Below, one piece after another: positions 29,652 to 40,570 of a DNA stretch of 64,000 nt; position 1 is the stretch's first letter, and each line of letters begins with the position of its first letter. The position numbers were made by a program, and so were the translations under genes. Under the pieces are notes generated by a model. It saw only the letters and a list, made by a program, of their open reading frames with translations, had not been told where the DNA came from and did not search any database. The stretch is from Clavibacter michiganensis (lineage in GTDB: Bacteria; Actinomycetota; Actinomycetes; Actinomycetales; Microbacteriaceae): contig NZ_JAFBBJ010000001.1 of NCBI RefSeq assembly GCF_016907085.1, positions 1,798,001 to 1,862,000 on the forward strand. The letters run 5' to 3'.

Positions 29652-29698
29652 CCGGGCGAACCGCGCGGGCGTCCGGCCGGATCAGGCGGGCGCGGAGA

Positions 29699-30535
29699 TC
29701 AGGGCGCGACGGGCGTGACGCCGAGCGGCACGAGGCGCGACGCCCCGCCGTCGGCGAGCGTGAGCACCCAGATCCCGCGGGCGTGCACCGCGACCGAGTG
29801 CTCCCAGTGCGAGGCCATGCTGCCGTCGACCGTGGCCACGGTCCAGTCGTCGTCGAGGACGCGCGTCTCCGCCTCGCCGTCGGTGATCATCGGCTCGATC
29901 GCGACGACGAGCCCGGGCTTCACCGCGGGGCCCTTGCCGCGCACGCGGTAGTTGAACACCGGCGGATCCTCGTGCATGCTCCGGCCGATGCCATGGCCGG
30001 TGTAGTCCATGACGATGCCGAAGGCGCCTGCCGCCTCGACGCTCTCCTCGACGGCCTCGCCCACCTCGTTGAGGTGCGACGCGGTCGCGAGCCGGGCGAT
30101 GCCCGCCCAGAGCGAGTCCTCGGTGACGCGGGACAGCCGCTCGCGGGCCTCGACGACGTCGGGGCGCGCGGGATCCGGCACGACGACCGTCATGGCCGAG
30201 TCGCCGTTCCAGCCGTCGATCTCCGCGCCGCTGTCCACCGAGACGATGTCGCCCGGCTGCAGCACGCGGTCGCCGGGGATGCCGTGGACGACCTCGTCGT
30301 TGACGGAGACGCACACCGTGTGGCGGTACCCCGGCACGAGCTGGAAGTTGGAGTGGCCGCCGAGCGCGCGGATCGCGGCGTCGGCTGCCGCGTCGAGCTC
30401 GCCCGTCGTGACGCCCGGGGCGATGAGCTCGCGCACGGCGTCGAGCGACGCGGCGGTCGCGAGGCCGGGCGCGACCATGCGGCGGATCTCGTCCGGGGTC
30501 TTGTAGATCCCCGGCGTGCGACGGAGCGCGCCCAT
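29699..30535 (-). CDS. map: Methionine aminopeptidase, type I
   Basis: 278 residues. Metal ligands lie in SVDSGAEIDGWNGDSAMT (two Asp), HGIGRSMHE (His), AIEPMI (Glu) and HWEHSVAV (Glu). It removes the initiator Met from nascent chains. It begins 4 bases after the adk stop and is the last gene of secY-adk-map. The usual next gene, infA, is displaced 8 kb away by the mannitol cluster. Confidence 0.96.
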   Translation of the reverse strand: MGALRRTPGIYKTPDEIRRMVAPGLATAASLDAVRELIAPGVTTGELDAAADAAIRALGGHSNFQLVPGYRHTVCVSVNDEVVHGIPGDRVLQPGDIVSVDSGAEIDGWNGDSAMTVVVPDPARPDVVEARERLSRVTEDSLWAGIARLATASHLNEVGEAVEESVEAAGAFGIVMDYTGHGIGRSMHEDPPVFNYRVRGKGPAVKPGLVVAIEPMITDGEAETRVLDDDWTVATVDGSMASHWEHSVAVHARGIWVLTLADGGASRLVPLGVTPVAP

Positions 30536-30539
30536 GGCG

Positions 30540-31142
30540 CTACGCGCGGCCGGCGTCGGAGGAGGGACGGACGCCGCGACCCGCGAGGGCGGTGCGGATG
30601 CGCTCGGCGACCTCGTCGACCTCGCCCAGCCCGTCGACCTCGACGAGCAGCCCGCGACCGCGGTACACGTCGATGAGGGGGCTCGTCTCGCGGACGTAGA
30701 CCTCCTGGCGGTGCCGGATCTCGTCCTCGCCGTCGTCGGCGCGCCCCTGCTCGGCCGCGCGGCGGGTGAGGCGCGAGACGACCTCCTCCTCGTCGGCGAC
30801 GAGCTGGATCACGGCGTCGAGCTCCTGGCCCCAGCCCTGCAGCAGCTCCTCCAGGTACGCGACCTGGTCGAGCGTGCGCGGGTAGCCGTCGAGCAGGAAG
30901 CCCCCCTGCGCGTCCTCCTCCTGGAGGCGCGCGGTGACGAGGCTGTTGGTGAGCTCGTCGGGGACGTAGTTGCCCGCGTCCACGAGCGCCTGCACCTGCT
31001 GGCCGAGCTCCGTGCCGTCCTTGATGTTCTGGCGGAAGATGTCGCCGGTGGAGATGTCGGGGATGCCGTGCTCCGCCGCGATGCGCTTCGCCTGCGTGCC
31101 CTTGCCCGCGCCGGGAGGGCCGACGATCAGGAGCCGGGTCAC
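30540..31142 (-). CDS. adk: Adenylate kinase
   Basis: 200 residues. [16 protein letters not shown] is the P-loop, and [12 protein letters not shown] and [12 protein letters not shown] follow. The LID is the short, zinc-free actinobacterial form. It interconverts AMP, ADP and ATP. The GTG start shares GTGA with the secY stop, so translation is coupled. Confidence 0.96.
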   Translation of the reverse strand: MTRLLIVGPPGAGKGTQAKRIAAEHGIPDISTGDIFRQNIKDGTELGQQVQALVDAGNYVPDELTNSLVTARLQEEDAQGGFLLDGYPRTLDQVAYLEELLQGWGQELDAVIQLVADEEEVVSRLTRRAAEQGRADDGEDEIRHRQEVYVRETSPLIDVYRGRGLLVEVDGLGEVDEVAERIRTALAGRGVRPSSDAGRA

Positions 31143-32461
31143 TTGAGCAGCCCCTCGTAGTGCCGCTGCTGCAGCTGCGAGTCGATCTGCTTCACCGTCT
31201 CGAGGCCGACGCCGACCACGATCAGGATGCTCGCGCCGCCGAACGGGAAGTTCTGGTTCGCGCCGACGAGCGACAGGGCGATGAGCGGCAGGAGCGCGAT
31301 GAGGCCGAGGTACAGCGAGCCCGGCAGCGTGATGCGCGTGAGCACGTAGTCGAGGTACTCGGCCGTCGGGCGTCCCGCGCGGATGCCGGGGATGAAGCCG
31401 CCGTACTTCTTCATGTTGTCGGCGACCTCCTCCGGGTTGAAGGTGATGGCGACGTAGAAGTACGTGAAGCCGACGATGAGGAGGAAGTACATCGCCATGT
31501 AGAGCGGGTGGTCGCCCGTCGTGAGGTTGTCGGTGATCCACTGCACCCACGGCGCCGGCGGCTGGCCGACGGGCGGCTGGTTGAACTGCGCGACGAGCGC
31601 GGGCAGGTACAGCAGCGACGACGCGAAGATGACGGGCACGACGCCGGCCATGTTCACCTTGATGGGGATGTAGGTGTTGTTGCCGCCGTAGGTGCGGCGC
31701 CCGACCATGCGCTTGGCGTACTGAACGGGGATGCGGCGCTGCGACTGCTCGACGTAGACGACGGCGGCGACGACGAGGAGCCCGACGGCGATCACCAGGA
31801 GGAAGACCTCCCAGCCGCGGCTCTGCTGGATCGCGATGAGCGAGGTCGGGAACGCGGCCGCGACCGACGTGAAGATGAGGAGCGACATGCCGTTGCCGAT
31901 GCCGCGCTCGGTGATGAGCTCGCCCATCCACATGATGAGGCCGGTGCCGGCGGTCATCGTGATGACCATGAGCATGATCGCGTACCAGGCGTCGTTCGTG
32001 ACGAGCTGCGTGCAGGCGCTGACGTTGGTCTGGCCGAAGAGCGCACCGCTGCGCGCGACCGTGATGAGCGTCGTGGACTGGAGCACCGCGAGGGCGATCG
32101 TGAGGTAGCGCGTGTACTGCGTGAGCTTGGCCTGGCCGGACTGGCCCTCCTTGTAGAGGGTGTCGAAGTGCGGGATGACCACGCGGAGCAGCTGGACGAT
32201 GATCGACGCCGTGATGTACGGCATGATGCCCAGCGCGAAGATGGAGAGCTTCAGCAGCGCCCCGCCGCTGAAGAGGTTGACGAGCTCGTAGAGGCCCGAG
32301 GTGCCCTGGTTGGCCGCGAGGCACGACTGCACGTTGGCGAAGTCGACGAACGGCGCCGGGATGAAGGATCCGAGGCGGAAGAGGGCGATGATGCCCAGCG
32401 TGAACCCGATCTTGCGACGCAGATCGGGGGTGCGGAAGATCCTGACGACGGCGCTCAACAC
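31139..32461 (-). CDS. secY: Protein translocase subunit SecY
   Basis: 440 residues with ten membrane segments. [22 protein letters not shown] opens TM1 and [19 protein letters not shown] the plug region; the cytosolic loops [11 protein letters not shown] and [18 protein letters not shown] bind ribosome and SecA. It forms the export channel with SecE/SecG. GTG at 32461 has AGGA upstream. A strong terminator separates it from rplO, so secY-adk-map likely has its own promoter in about 75 bases. Confidence 0.96.
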   Translation of the reverse strand: MLSAVVRIFRTPDLRRKIGFTLGIIALFRLGSFIPAPFVDFANVQSCLAANQGTSGLYELVNLFSGGALLKLSIFALGIMPYITASIIVQLLRVVIPHFDTLYKEGQSGQAKLTQYTRYLTIALAVLQSTTLITVARSGALFGQTNVSACTQLVTNDAWYAIMLMVITMTAGTGLIMWMGELITERGIGNGMSLLIFTSVAAAFPTSLIAIQQSRGWEVFLLVIAVGLLVVAAVVYVEQSQRRIPVQYAKRMVGRRTYGGNNTYIPIKVNMAGVVPVIFASSLLYLPALVAQFNQPPVGQPPAPWVQWITDNLTTGDHPLYMAMYFLLIVGFTYFYVAITFNPEEVADNMKKYGGFIPGIRAGRPTAEYLDYVLTRITLPGSLYLGLIALLPLIALSLVGANQNFPFGGASILIVVGVGLETVKQIDSQLQQRHYEGLLK

Positions 32462-32536
32462 GGAGGGTGTCCTGCTTTCTGTGGGAGGTCCGCCGGGAGG
32501 CGGGGGTCGGGCCGACCCGATGCGGCCCCAGGTGCC

Positions 32537-32570
32537 GGCAGGGGCGGTCGGTTTCCCGACCGCCCCTGCC
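32537..32570 (-). terminator. Terminator after rplO
   Basis: A 15-bp perfect stem (32537-32551 with 32556-32570) with loop TTTC begins 17 bases after the rplO stop. It ends the S10-spc array ahead of secY, which is cotranscribed with rplO in many bacteria. Confidence 0.88.
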
Positions 32571-32586
32571 GTTGCGTCCTGAAGTG

Positions 32587-33162
32587 CTACTTGACGGAGC
32601 CGCCTGCTGCGACGATCTTCTCCGCAGCGGAGCCGGAGACCTTGTCGACAGCAACCGTCAGCTTAACCGAGATGTCGCCGTCCCCGAGGACCTTGACCTT
32701 CTCGTTCTTGCGCACGGCACCCTTGGCGACCAGGTCGCTCGTGGTGACGTCGCCGCCGTCGGGGTAGAGCACGGCGAGCTTCTCCAGGTTCACGACCTGG
32801 TACTCGACGCGGAACGGATTCTTGAACCCGCGGAGCTTCGGGGTGCGCATGTGCAGCGGCATCTGCCCACCCTCGAAGCCGACGCGGACCGTGTAGCGGG
32901 CCTTCGTGCCCTTGGTGCCACGACCCGCGGTCTTGCCCTTCGAGCCCTCACCGCGGCCGACACGCTGGCGTGCCTTCTTGGCCCCGGCGGCGGGACGGAG
33001 GTGGTGGACCTTGAGGACCTGCTCGCGCTTGACCGTCTCCGTCTGGCCGACCGTGGTCGTCTCAGCGGAAGCGGCGGCGGCCGCAGGGGCCTTCGCGGTC
33101 TTCTTCGGTGCGGCCTTGGGCGCCTTCACGGGCGTCTCGGCCGACTCGTTCTTCTCAGCCAT
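32587..33162 (-). CDS. rplO: 50S ribosomal protein L15
   Basis: 191 residues. The usual L15 start ([19 protein letters not shown]) occurs only at about residue 49; before it is a Lys/Ala/Pro-rich and Glu/Thr-rich extension. [20 protein letters not shown] and [15 protein letters not shown] are canonical. Its ATG overlaps the rpmD stop by one base (TGATG). Confidence 0.95.
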   Translation of the reverse strand: MAEKNESAETPVKAPKAAPKKTAKAPAAAAASAETTTVGQTETVKREQVLKVHHLRPAAGAKKARQRVGRGEGSKGKTAGRGTKGTKARYTVRVGFEGGQMPLHMRTPKLRGFKNPFRVEYQVVNLEKLAVLYPDGGDVTTSDLVAKGAVRKNEKVKVLGDGDISVKLTVAVDKVSGSAAEKIVAAGGSVK

Positions 33163-33344
33163 CAGTCGATCTCCTCCACCTTGACCAGGTGCGCCACGGT
33201 GTTCACGTACCCGCGGTTCTGGGCGTTGTCCTCACGGACCACCACGGCACCGATGCGACGGAGCCCGAGGCTCCGCAGGGTGTCGCGCTGGTTCTGCTTC
33301 TCGCTGATCTTGGACTTGATCTGCGTCACTCGGAGCTGAGCCAT
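33162..33344 (-). CDS. rpmD: 50S ribosomal protein L30
   Basis: 60 residues: [18 protein letters not shown], then [11 protein letters not shown] and a C-terminal [14 protein letters not shown]. The open frame extends upstream, but ATG at 33344 overlaps the rpsE stop by one base (TGATG) and matches L30 length. Confidence 0.96.
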
Positions 33345-34048
33345 CAGACACCTGCCTTCGCGTCGGCCTCGGCACGCTGGGCGCGGAGGATGCGGGCCGG
33401 GACGACCTGCTCCAGCTCGAGCCCACGACGGGCTGCGACGGCGCGCGGCTCCTCGAGCTGCTTGAGCGCCTCGACCGTGGCGTGCACGATGTTGATCGTG
33501 TTCGACGAGCCGAGCGACTTGCTCAGCACGTCGTGGATGCCGGCGCACTCGAGCACCGCGCGGACGGGGCCACCGGCGATGACGCCGGTACCCGCGGACG
33601 CGGGGCGCAGGAGGACGACTCCGGCGGATGCCTCACCCTGCACGGCGTGCGGGATCGTCAGGCCGATGCGGGGGACGCGGAAGAAGTTCTTCTTCGCCTC
33701 CTCGACGCCCTTGGAGATGGCGGTCGGGACCTCGCGGGCCTTGCCGTAGCCGACGCCCACCAGTCCGTTGCCGTCTCCGACGATCACGAGCGCGGTGAAG
33801 CTGAAGCGACGACCGCCCTTGACGACCTTGGACACGCGGTTGATGGTGACGACGCGCTCCAGGAACTGGCTCTTGTCGGCATCACGGCCACCGCGGCTGT
33901 CGCGGCCGCCCTGGTTCCGGTCGCGTCCGCCACGACGGCCCTCACGGCCCTCGTTCTGCGCGGGTGCGGTGGACGCCGCGGTCTCGACGGGCGTCTCCGC
34001 CACTGCCACGACCTCGGGCTCCTTGTTGTTGTTCTCGGCTGCGCTCAC
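33344..34048 (-). CDS. rpsE: 30S ribosomal protein S5
   Basis: 234 residues. The core ([35 protein letters not shown]) follows a 60-residue extension of Glu/Ala/Thr and then Arg/Gly-rich sequence. S5 controls decoding fidelity. GTG start overlaps the rplR stop by GTGA. Confidence 0.95.
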
Positions 34049-34416
34049 AGGCTCAGACCACCCTCTCGAGCTCCTTCGGCGATGGCCGCGACGCGTCCTG
34101 CGTAGCGGTTGCCACCACGATCGAATACGACGCTCTCCACGCCGGCCGCCTTGGCGCGCTCGGCGACGAGCTCGCCGACCTTGCGCGACTTGGCGGTCTT
34201 GTCGCCGTCGAACGTGCGCATGTCGGCCTCGAGGGTCGACGCGGACGCGACGGTGTGACCACGGCTGTCGTCGACGACCTGCACGAAGACGTGACGGGCC
34301 GAACGGGTGACGACCAGGCGCGGACGCAGCTCGGTGCCCTCGACCTTCTTGCGCAGGCGTGCGTGCCTGCGGCCGCGGGCGGCGGACTTGCTTTTTCCTC
34401 TAACTCCGAGAGCCAT
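34045..34416 (-). CDS. rplR: 50S ribosomal protein L18
   Basis: 123 residues from ATG at 34416 ([20 protein letters not shown]). [20 protein letters not shown] and [20 protein letters not shown] are typical of this 5S rRNA-binding protein. A GTG two codons earlier (34422) would give a GTGA overlap with rplF; the ATG is preferred because family members start MAL or MAV. Confidence 0.94.
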   Translation of the reverse strand: MALGVRGKSKSAARGRRHARLRKKVEGTELRPRLVVTRSARHVFVQVVDDSRGHTVASASTLEADMRTFDGDKTAKSRKVGELVAERAKAAGVESVVFDRGGNRYAGRVAAIAEGAREGGLSL

Positions 34417-34418
34417 GA

Positions 34419-34955
34419 TCACTTACCACTCTTTCCGGCCTTGCGGCGAACGTTCTCGCCGGCGTAGCGGACGCCCTTGCCCTTGTAGGGCTCGGGCTTG
34501 CGAATCTTGCGGATGTTGGCGGCCGTCTCGCCGACGAGCTGCTTGTCGATGCCGACGACGGTCATCTTGTTGACGCCCTCGACGGTGAAGCTGATGCCCG
34601 CGGGCGCCTCGACGTACACCGGGTGGGAGAAGCCGAGCGCGAACTCGACGCCCTTGTCCTTGAGCGCGACGCGGTAACCCGTGCCGACGATCTCGAGGCC
34701 CTTGGTGTAGCCGGTGGTGACGCCGACGATGTTGTTCGCGATGAGGCTGCGCGTGAGGCCGTGGAGCGAGCGCGACTCGCGCTCGTCGTCCGGACGGGTG
34801 ACGAGCACCTGCCCGTCCTGGACCTCGGCGCGGATGGGCTGCGCGACGGTGAGGCTGAGCTCGCCCTTCGGGCCCTTCACCGTGACGAGCTGGCCGTCGA
34901 CGGCGACGTCGACCCCTGCGGGGACGTCGATGGGGAGTCTTCCGATACGTGACAT
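34419..34955 (-). CDS. rplF: 50S ribosomal protein L6
   Basis: 178 residues, [19 protein letters not shown] to the tail [15 protein letters not shown]. Both halves of the duplicated L6 fold are present ([25 protein letters not shown]). ATG at 34955 follows the rpsH stop by 4 bases. Confidence 0.96.
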   Translation of the reverse strand: MSRIGRLPIDVPAGVDVAVDGQLVTVKGPKGELSLTVAQPIRAEVQDGQVLVTRPDDERESRSLHGLTRSLIANNIVGVTTGYTKGLEIVGTGYRVALKDKGVEFALGFSHPVYVEAPAGISFTVEGVNKMTVVGIDKQLVGETAANIRKIRKPEPYKGKGVRYAGENVRRKAGKSGK

Positions 34956-34959
34956 GGCG

Positions 34960-35358
34960 TTACCACACGTAGGCGAGGACTTCCCCACCCACGCCCTTCT
35001 TCGCAGCCTGGCGGTCCGTGAGGAGCCCCGAGGAGGTGGACAGGATGGCGACCCCGAGGCCACCGAGGACCTGGGGGATCTCCGCGGACTTCGCGTACAC
35101 GCGCAGTCCGGGCTTCGACACGCGCTTGATGCCCCGGATGGAGCGCTCGCGGTCGGGACCGAACTTGAGGCTGAGCGTCAGCGTCTGGCCGACGCGGGCG
35201 TCCGCGACGTCCCAGCCGGCGATGAAGCCCTCGGACTTGAGGATGTCGGCGATGTGCGACTTGAGCTTGGAGTGCGGCATGGAGACCGTGTCGTGGTGCG
35301 CGGAGTTCGCGTTCCGGAGTCGGGTCAGCATGTCGGCGACCGGGTCGGTCATTGTCAT
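34960..35358 (-). CDS. rpsH: 30S ribosomal protein S8
   Basis: 132 residues. [19 protein letters not shown] at the start and [19 protein letters not shown] at the end are canonical for this 16S central-domain binder and spc-operon regulator. Two ATGs are possible (35358, 35352); 35358 is nearer the GAGG upstream. The preceding 137-base spacer has no rpsN. Confidence 0.95.
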   Translation of the reverse strand: MTMTDPVADMLTRLRNANSAHHDTVSMPHSKLKSHIADILKSEGFIAGWDVADARVGQTLTLSLKFGPDRERSIRGIKRVSKPGLRVYAKSAEIPQVLGGLGVAILSTSSGLLTDRQAAKKGVGGEVLAYVW

Positions 35359-35423
35359 AACTGGTGGTGCCTCTCTCGCCTGGTTTCGTTCATCCGGACA
35401 CGGATGACGACCTGTGGTGGTGG

Positions 35424-35451
35424 CGGCGCCGGGCGGAGGTGCCCGGCGCCG
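35424..35451 (-). other. Hairpin within the spc array, between rplE and rpsH
   Basis: An 11-bp perfect stem (35424-35434 with 35441-35451), loop GGAGGT, sits in the 137-base gap where rpsN usually lies. It follows a C-rich tract on the transcribed strand. It resembles the window's terminators, but essential genes follow, so it may be an attenuator or processing site. Confidence 0.55.
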
Positions 35452-35495
35452 ATCGTGCGGTGGTGCTGGTCGTGCGGGTGATGCGGTGGTGCGTG

Positions 35496-36092
35496 CTACG
35501 GCGTGTTCTCGGGCGTCTGGAACGGGAAGCCGAGCGCCTTGAGCAGCGCGCGTCCCTCGTCGTCCGTCCGAGCGGTCGTGACGACCGTGATGTCCATGCC
35601 GCGGACCCGGTCGATGCGGTCCTGGTCGATCTCGTGGAACATGGACTGCTCGTTGAGACCGAACGTGTAGTTGCCGTTGCCGTCGAACTGCTTCGGGCTG
35701 AGCCCGCGGAAGTCGCGGATGCGGGGCAGGGCGAGGGACAGCAGGCGGTCGAGGAACTCCCACATGCGGTCGCCGCGCAGCGTCACGTGGGTGCCGATGG
35801 CCTGGCCCTCACGCAGCTTGAACTGGGCGATCGACTTGCGGGCCTTCGTGACCTGCGGCTTCTGGCCCGTGATCTTGGTGAGGTCGGCGACCGCGCCGTC
35901 GATGATCTTGCCGTCGCGAGCCGCGTCGCCGACGCCCATGTTCACGACGATCTTCGTGAGCCCGGGCACCTGGTGCACGTTCGTGAAGCCGAGATCAGCG
36001 GTCAGCTGGCTGACGATCTCGGTGCGGTACTTCTGCTTCAGGCGCGGGAGCGGCGTGCTCTCGGCCGTGCCAGCGGTTGCGGTGTCGGTCAT
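35496..36092 (-). CDS. rplE: 50S ribosomal protein L5
   Basis: 198 residues. [35 protein letters not shown] and [19 protein letters not shown] are signature segments; L5 binds 5S rRNA and contacts P-site tRNA. Starts two bases after the rplX stop. Confidence 0.96.
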   Translation of the reverse strand: MTDTATAGTAESTPLPRLKQKYRTEIVSQLTADLGFTNVHQVPGLTKIVVNMGVGDAARDGKIIDGAVADLTKITGQKPQVTKARKSIAQFKLREGQAIGTHVTLRGDRMWEFLDRLLSLALPRIRDFRGLSPKQFDGNGNYTFGLNEQSMFHEIDQDRIDRVRGMDITVVTTARTDDEGRALLKALGFPFQTPENTP

Positions 36093-36094
36093 TG

Positions 36095-36454
36095 CTAGAG
36101 GTCCTTACCTGACTTCTTGGCGTAGCGGACGCGGACGGTCTTGGAGACCCCGTCCTTCTCGACCTGCTCGGTCCGGAAGCCGACTCGCGTGGGCTTCTTG
36201 GACTCGGGGTCGACGAGCGCGACGTTGGAGATGTGGATGGGCGCCTCGACGGTCTCGATGCCGCCCGTCTTGGAGCCGCGCTGCGTCTGGCCGACGCGGA
36301 CGTGCTTCGTGACGAAGTTCACGCCCTCGACGACGACGCGGTTGCGCTCGACCAGGACGGACAGGACGCGGCCCTGCTTGCCCCGGTCGCCGCCCTTGGC
36401 CTGCGTGCGACCCGTGATGACCTGAACGAGGTCACCCTTCTTGATGTTCGCCAT
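36095..36454 (-). CDS. rplX: 50S ribosomal protein L24
   Basis: 119 residues: [20 protein letters not shown] is the KOW motif, followed by [19 protein letters not shown] and a C-terminal basic stretch. L24 starts 50S assembly. Two-base gap from rplN. Confidence 0.96.
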   Translation of the reverse strand: MANIKKGDLVQVITGRTQAKGGDRGKQGRVLSVLVERNRVVVEGVNFVTKHVRVGQTQRGSKTGGIETVEAPIHISNVALVDPESKKPTRVGFRTEQVEKDGVSKTVRVRYAKKSGKDL

Positions 36455-36456
36455 GA

Positions 36457-36825
36457 CTAAATGACCTCCGGTGCCAGCGAGATGATCTTCATGAACTTCT
36501 TGTCCCGGAGCTCGCGGCCCACCGGTCCGAAGATGCGGGTGCCGCGGGGCTCCCCGTTGCTGTTCAGGATGACGGCGGCGTTCTCGTCGAACTTGATGTA
36601 CGAGCCGTCGGGACGGCGCGTCTCCTTCTTGGTGCGGACGATGACGGCCTTGACGACCTCGCCCTTCTTGACGTTTCCGCCGGGGATCGCGTCCTTGACG
36701 GTCGCGACGATGACGTCACCGAGACCGGCGTAGCGGCGACCCGAGCCACCGAGCACGCGGATGGTCAAGATCTCCTTGGCACCCGTGTTGTCCGCGATCT
36801 TGAGGCGGGATTCCTGCTGAATCAC
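36457..36825 (-). CDS. rplN: 50S ribosomal protein L14
   Basis: 122 residues. [17 protein letters not shown] and [16 protein letters not shown] are canonical for L14, which bridges to the 30S subunit. GTG start; the 27-base gap from rpsQ marks the traditional S10/spc boundary, but no terminator or promoter is evident there. Confidence 0.96.
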   Translation of the reverse strand: MIQQESRLKIADNTGAKEILTIRVLGGSGRRYAGLGDVIVATVKDAIPGGNVKKGEVVKAVIVRTKKETRRPDGSYIKFDENAAVILNSNGEPRGTRIFGPVGRELRDKKFMKIISLAPEVI

Positions 36826-36852
36826 TGTTGCTCCTTATCCAAGCAGCCGGGG

Positions 36853-37149
36853 CTACTTGGCCTTCTCGAGGATCTCGACCAGGCGCCAGCGCTTGGAGGC
36901 GCTGAGGGGACGGGTCTCGTTGATCAGGACCAGGTCGCCGATGCCGGCGGTGTTCGCCTCGTCGTGCGCCTTGACCTTGGAGGTGCGGCGGATGACCTTG
37001 CCGTACAGCGGGTGCTTCACGCGGTCCTCGACCTCGACGACGATGGTCTTGTCCATCTTGTCGCTGGTGACGTAGCCACGACGGGACTTGCGGTAGCCGC
37101 GGTCGGCCGTCGCGGTGTCAGCCGTGTTCTTCTCTTCGGCGTTCGCCAT
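36853..37149 (-). CDS. rpsQ: 30S ribosomal protein S17
   Basis: 98 residues. The core ([38 protein letters not shown]) follows a 27-residue Ala/Thr-rich extension. ATG at 37149 has GAGGAGG seven bases before it; a TTG two codons earlier is less likely. Confidence 0.95.
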   Translation of the reverse strand: MANAEEKNTADTATADRGYRKSRRGYVTSDKMDKTIVVEVEDRVKHPLYGKVIRRTSKVKAHDEANTAGIGDLVLINETRPLSASKRWRLVEILEKAK

Positions 37150-37151
37150 GA

Positions 37152-37478
37152 TCAAGCCTCCTCAGCCTTCTCGGTGACGGCGGCGTCGTCGGCCTTCGCG
37201 GCCTTCTTCGTCGCCTTCTTCTTCTCGGGCTTCTCGGGGAGCTCGACGGGGGCGGGCGTGGCACGGATGCCCAGCTCGCGCTCGCGGATGACCGTGTAGA
37301 TCCGAGCGATGTCGCGCTTGACCGCGCGGAGGCGGCCGTGGCTGTCGAGCTGACCGGTGGCCGACTGGAAGCGCAGGTTGAACAGCTCCTCCTTGGCCTT
37401 CTTCAGCTCTTCGACGAGTCGCTCGTCCTCGAAAGTGTCCAGCTCGACGGGGGCGAGCTCCTTGGAACCGATCGCCAT
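37152..37478 (-). CDS. rpmC: 50S ribosomal protein L29
   Basis: 108 residues, against about 65-75 in most bacteria. The core ([20 protein letters not shown]) ends near residue 70; a Lys/Ala/Pro-rich tail accounts for the rest. L29 lines the tunnel exit. ATG overlaps the rplP stop by one base (TAATG). Confidence 0.95.
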   Translation of the reverse strand: MAIGSKELAPVELDTFEDERLVEELKKAKEELFNLRFQSATGQLDSHGRLRAVKRDIARIYTVIRERELGIRATPAPVELPEKPEKKKATKKAAKADDAAVTEKAEEA

Positions 37479-37897
37479 TATGCGTCGCCTTCCTCGCGCT
37501 TGATGATGCGTGCCTTGAGGGGCAGCTTGTGGATGGCCCGGGTGAGCGCCTCGCGCGCCGTGGCCTCGTCGACGCCGGAGAGCTCGAAGAGCACGCGACC
37601 CGGCTTGACGTTGGCGACCCACCACTCGACCGAGCCCTTTCCGGAACCCATGCGGGTCTCGGCGGGCTTCTTGGTGAGCGGGCGGTCCGGGAAGATGTTG
37701 ATGTACACGTTCCCGCCGCGCTTGACGTGACGCGTCATGGCGATTCGAGCGGACTCGATCTGGCGGTTGGTCACGTAGGCGGGCGTGAGGGCCTGGATGC
37801 CGTACTCGCCGAACGAGACGACGGTGCCGCCGGTCGCGTGGCCGGTACGACCCGGGTGGTGCTGCTTGCGGTGCTTGACCTTGCGGGGGATCAACAT
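37478..37897 (-). CDS. rplP: 50S ribosomal protein L16
   Basis: 139 residues. [38 protein letters not shown] and [14 protein letters not shown] are canonical. L16 is needed for A-site tRNA positioning. Two bases after the rpsC stop. Confidence 0.97.
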   Translation of the reverse strand: MLIPRKVKHRKQHHPGRTGHATGGTVVSFGEYGIQALTPAYVTNRQIESARIAMTRHVKRGGNVYINIFPDRPLTKKPAETRMGSGKGSVEWWVANVKPGRVLFELSGVDEATAREALTRAIHKLPLKARIIKREEGDA

Positions 37898-37899
37898 GG

Positions 37900-38697
37900 T
37901 TACGCCTCAACTCCTGCTGCGGCGACCGGCGCTGCCTCGGCGGCCGGCGCGGTGCGCGGCGCGTTGGTGCGGCGATCTCCGGTTCGACCGTCGGAACGGT
38001 CGTTACGACGCTCCGGGCGCGACGACTTCTGGTTCGCCTGCTCCCGAGCGAGATCCTTGTTCGTGATGTCGCCCTTGTAGACCCAGACCTTCACGCCGAT
38101 GCGGCCGAAGGAGGTGCGGGCCTCGTAGAAGCCGTAGTCGATGTTCGCGCGGAGGGTGTGCAGCGGCACGCGGCCCTCGCGGTAGAACTCCGACCGGCTC
38201 ATCTCGGCGCCGCCGAGGCGGCCCGAGACCTGGATGCGGACGCCCTTGGCGCCGGCGCGCTGCGCGCCCTGCAGGCCCTTGCGCATCGCGCGGCGGAACG
38301 CCACACGACCCGCGAGCTGCTCGGCGATGCCCTGGGCGACCAGCTGCGCCTCGGCCTCGGGGTTCTTCACCTCGAGGATGTTCAGCTGGATCTGCTTGCC
38401 CGTGAGCTTCTCGAGGTCGGCGCGGATGCGCTCGGCCTCGACGCCGCGGCGGCCGATGACGATGCCGGGACGCGCCGTGTAGATGTCCACGCGGACACGG
38501 TCACGGGTGCGCTCGATCTCGATGCGCGCCACACCGGCGCGGTCGAGGCTCGTCTTGAGCATGGTGCGGATGCGCACGTCCTCGGCGACGTAGTCGCTGT
38601 AACGCTGCCCCTTCTTCGTGCTGTCCGAGAACCAACGCGACACGTGGTCGGTCGTGATCCCGAGACGGAACCCGTACGGGTTGACCTTCTGTCCCAT
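37900..38697 (-). CDS. rpsC: 30S ribosomal protein S3
   Basis: 265 residues. [21 protein letters not shown] opens the protein (shown here by its first residues), with KH-domain motif [16 protein letters not shown]. After residue 215 comes an Arg/Asp-rich then Ala-rich extension. S3 forms the mRNA entry helicase site. ATG overlaps the rplV stop (TAATG). Confidence 0.96.
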   Translation of the reverse strand: MGQKVNPYGFRLGITTDHVSRWFSDSTKKGQRYSDYVAEDVRIRTMLKTSLDRAGVARIEIERTRDRVRVDIYTARPGIVIGRRGVEAERIRADLEKLTGKQIQLNILEVKNPEAEAQLVAQGIAEQLAGRVAFRRAMRKGLQGAQRAGAKGVRIQVSGRLGGAEMSRSEFYREGRVPLHTLRANIDYGFYEARTSFGRIGVKVWVYKGDITNKDLAREQANQKSSRPERRNDRSDGRTGDRRTNAPRTAPAAEAAPVAAAGVEA

Positions 38698-39089
38698 TAC
38701 TTGCTCGCCTTCTTCGTGGTCGTCGCCACGTCCGCCTCATCCGGCGTCGCGAGGACGACCGTGATGTGGCTGGTGCGCTTGTTGATACGGAATGCGCGAC
38801 CCTGTGCGCGGGGCTGGAACCGCTTGAGGGTGGTGCCCTCGTCCACGAACGCCTTGGCGATGTAGAGGTCCTGCTCCGCGAGGAAGCTGTTGGACGCGTC
38901 GGCCTTGACCCGCGCGTTCGCCATGGCCGAGGCCACCAGCTTGTAGATCGGCTCGCTCGCGCCCTGCGGCGCGAACTTCAGGATGGCCAGGGCCTCCTCG
39001 GCCTGCTTGCCACGGATCATGTCCACGACGCGACGGGCCTTCTGGGGGGTGACGCGGATGTGACGCACGCGTGCGATCGACTCCACCAT
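38697..39089 (-). CDS. rplV: 50S ribosomal protein L22
   Basis: 130 residues. [19 protein letters not shown] and [19 protein letters not shown] are signature segments; the beta hairpin lines the exit tunnel. A 25-base gap separates it from rpsS. Confidence 0.97.
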   Translation of the reverse strand: MVESIARVRHIRVTPQKARRVVDMIRGKQAEEALAILKFAPQGASEPIYKLVASAMANARVKADASNSFLAEQDLYIAKAFVDEGTTLKRFQPRAQGRAFRINKRTSHITVVLATPDEADVATTTKKASK

Positions 39090-39114
39090 TTCTCTCCTCC
39101 TTCTCGTCGCCGCG

Positions 39115-39396
39115 TTAGCGGCGACGACCCTTCTTGTCGTCCTTCACGTGGCCGCGGAAGGTGCGCGTGAGAGCGAACTCGCCGAGCTTGTGGCCGACCA
39201 TGGACTCCGTGACGAACACGGGGACGTGCTTGCGACCGTCGTGCACCGCGATGGTGTGACCCAGCATCGCCGGGATGATCATCGAGCGGCGCGACCAGGT
39301 CTTGATCACGTTCTTGCTGCTGGCCTCGTTCGCCGAGATCACCTTGCGGAGCAGGTGGTCGTCGACGAAGGGGCCCTTCTTCAGACTGCGTGGCAT
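39115..39396 (-). CDS. rpsS: 30S ribosomal protein S19
   Basis: 93 residues. [19 protein letters not shown] and [18 protein letters not shown] are canonical. S19 pairs with S13 in the head. Starts 12 bases after rplB. Confidence 0.97.
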   Translation of the reverse strand: MPRSLKKGPFVDDHLLRKVISANEASSKNVIKTWSRRSMIIPAMLGHTIAVHDGRKHVPVFVTESMVGHKLGEFALTRTFRGHVKDDKKGRRR

Positions 39397-39408
39397 CTTC
39401 TACAACTC

Positions 39409-40248
<840 letters not shown>

Positions 40249-40270
40249 TGGTGTTTTCCTAGTCCCGGTC

Positions 40271-40570
40271 TCAGCCGACAGTCGTGAAGATGTCGATGGA
40301 GCCCGACTTGAGGGAGACGATGGCGCGCTTGGTGTCCTTGCGCTTGCCCATCCCGAACTTGGTCCGGCGGGTCTTGCCCTGCTTGTTGAGCGTGTTGACC
40401 GACGCGACCTGCACGCCGAAGATCTTCTCGATCGCGAGCTTGATCTCGGTCTTGTTCGAGCGGGGGTCCACGATGAACGTGTACTTGCCCTGGTCGATCA
40501 GGCCGTAGCTCTTCTCGGAGACGACCGGCGCGATGATGATGTCGCGGGGGTCCTTCTGGGTGGCGCTCAT
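40271..40570 (-). CDS. rplW: 50S ribosomal protein L23
   Basis: 99 residues. [17 protein letters not shown] and [20 protein letters not shown] are typical; L23 is the docking site for trigger factor and SRP at the tunnel exit. ATG overlaps the rplD stop by ATGA. Confidence 0.96.
   Translation of the reverse strand: MSATQKDPRDIIIAPVVSEKSYGLIDQGKYTFIVDPRSNKTEIKLAIEKIFGVQVASVNTLNKQGKTRRTKFGMGKRKDTKRAIVSLKSGSIDIFTTVG

Noticed and set aside
35359-35495. Short rpsN gene hidden between rplE and rpsH
   Set aside because: The gap is too short for S14 and no CxxC zinc-ribbon pattern is encoded.
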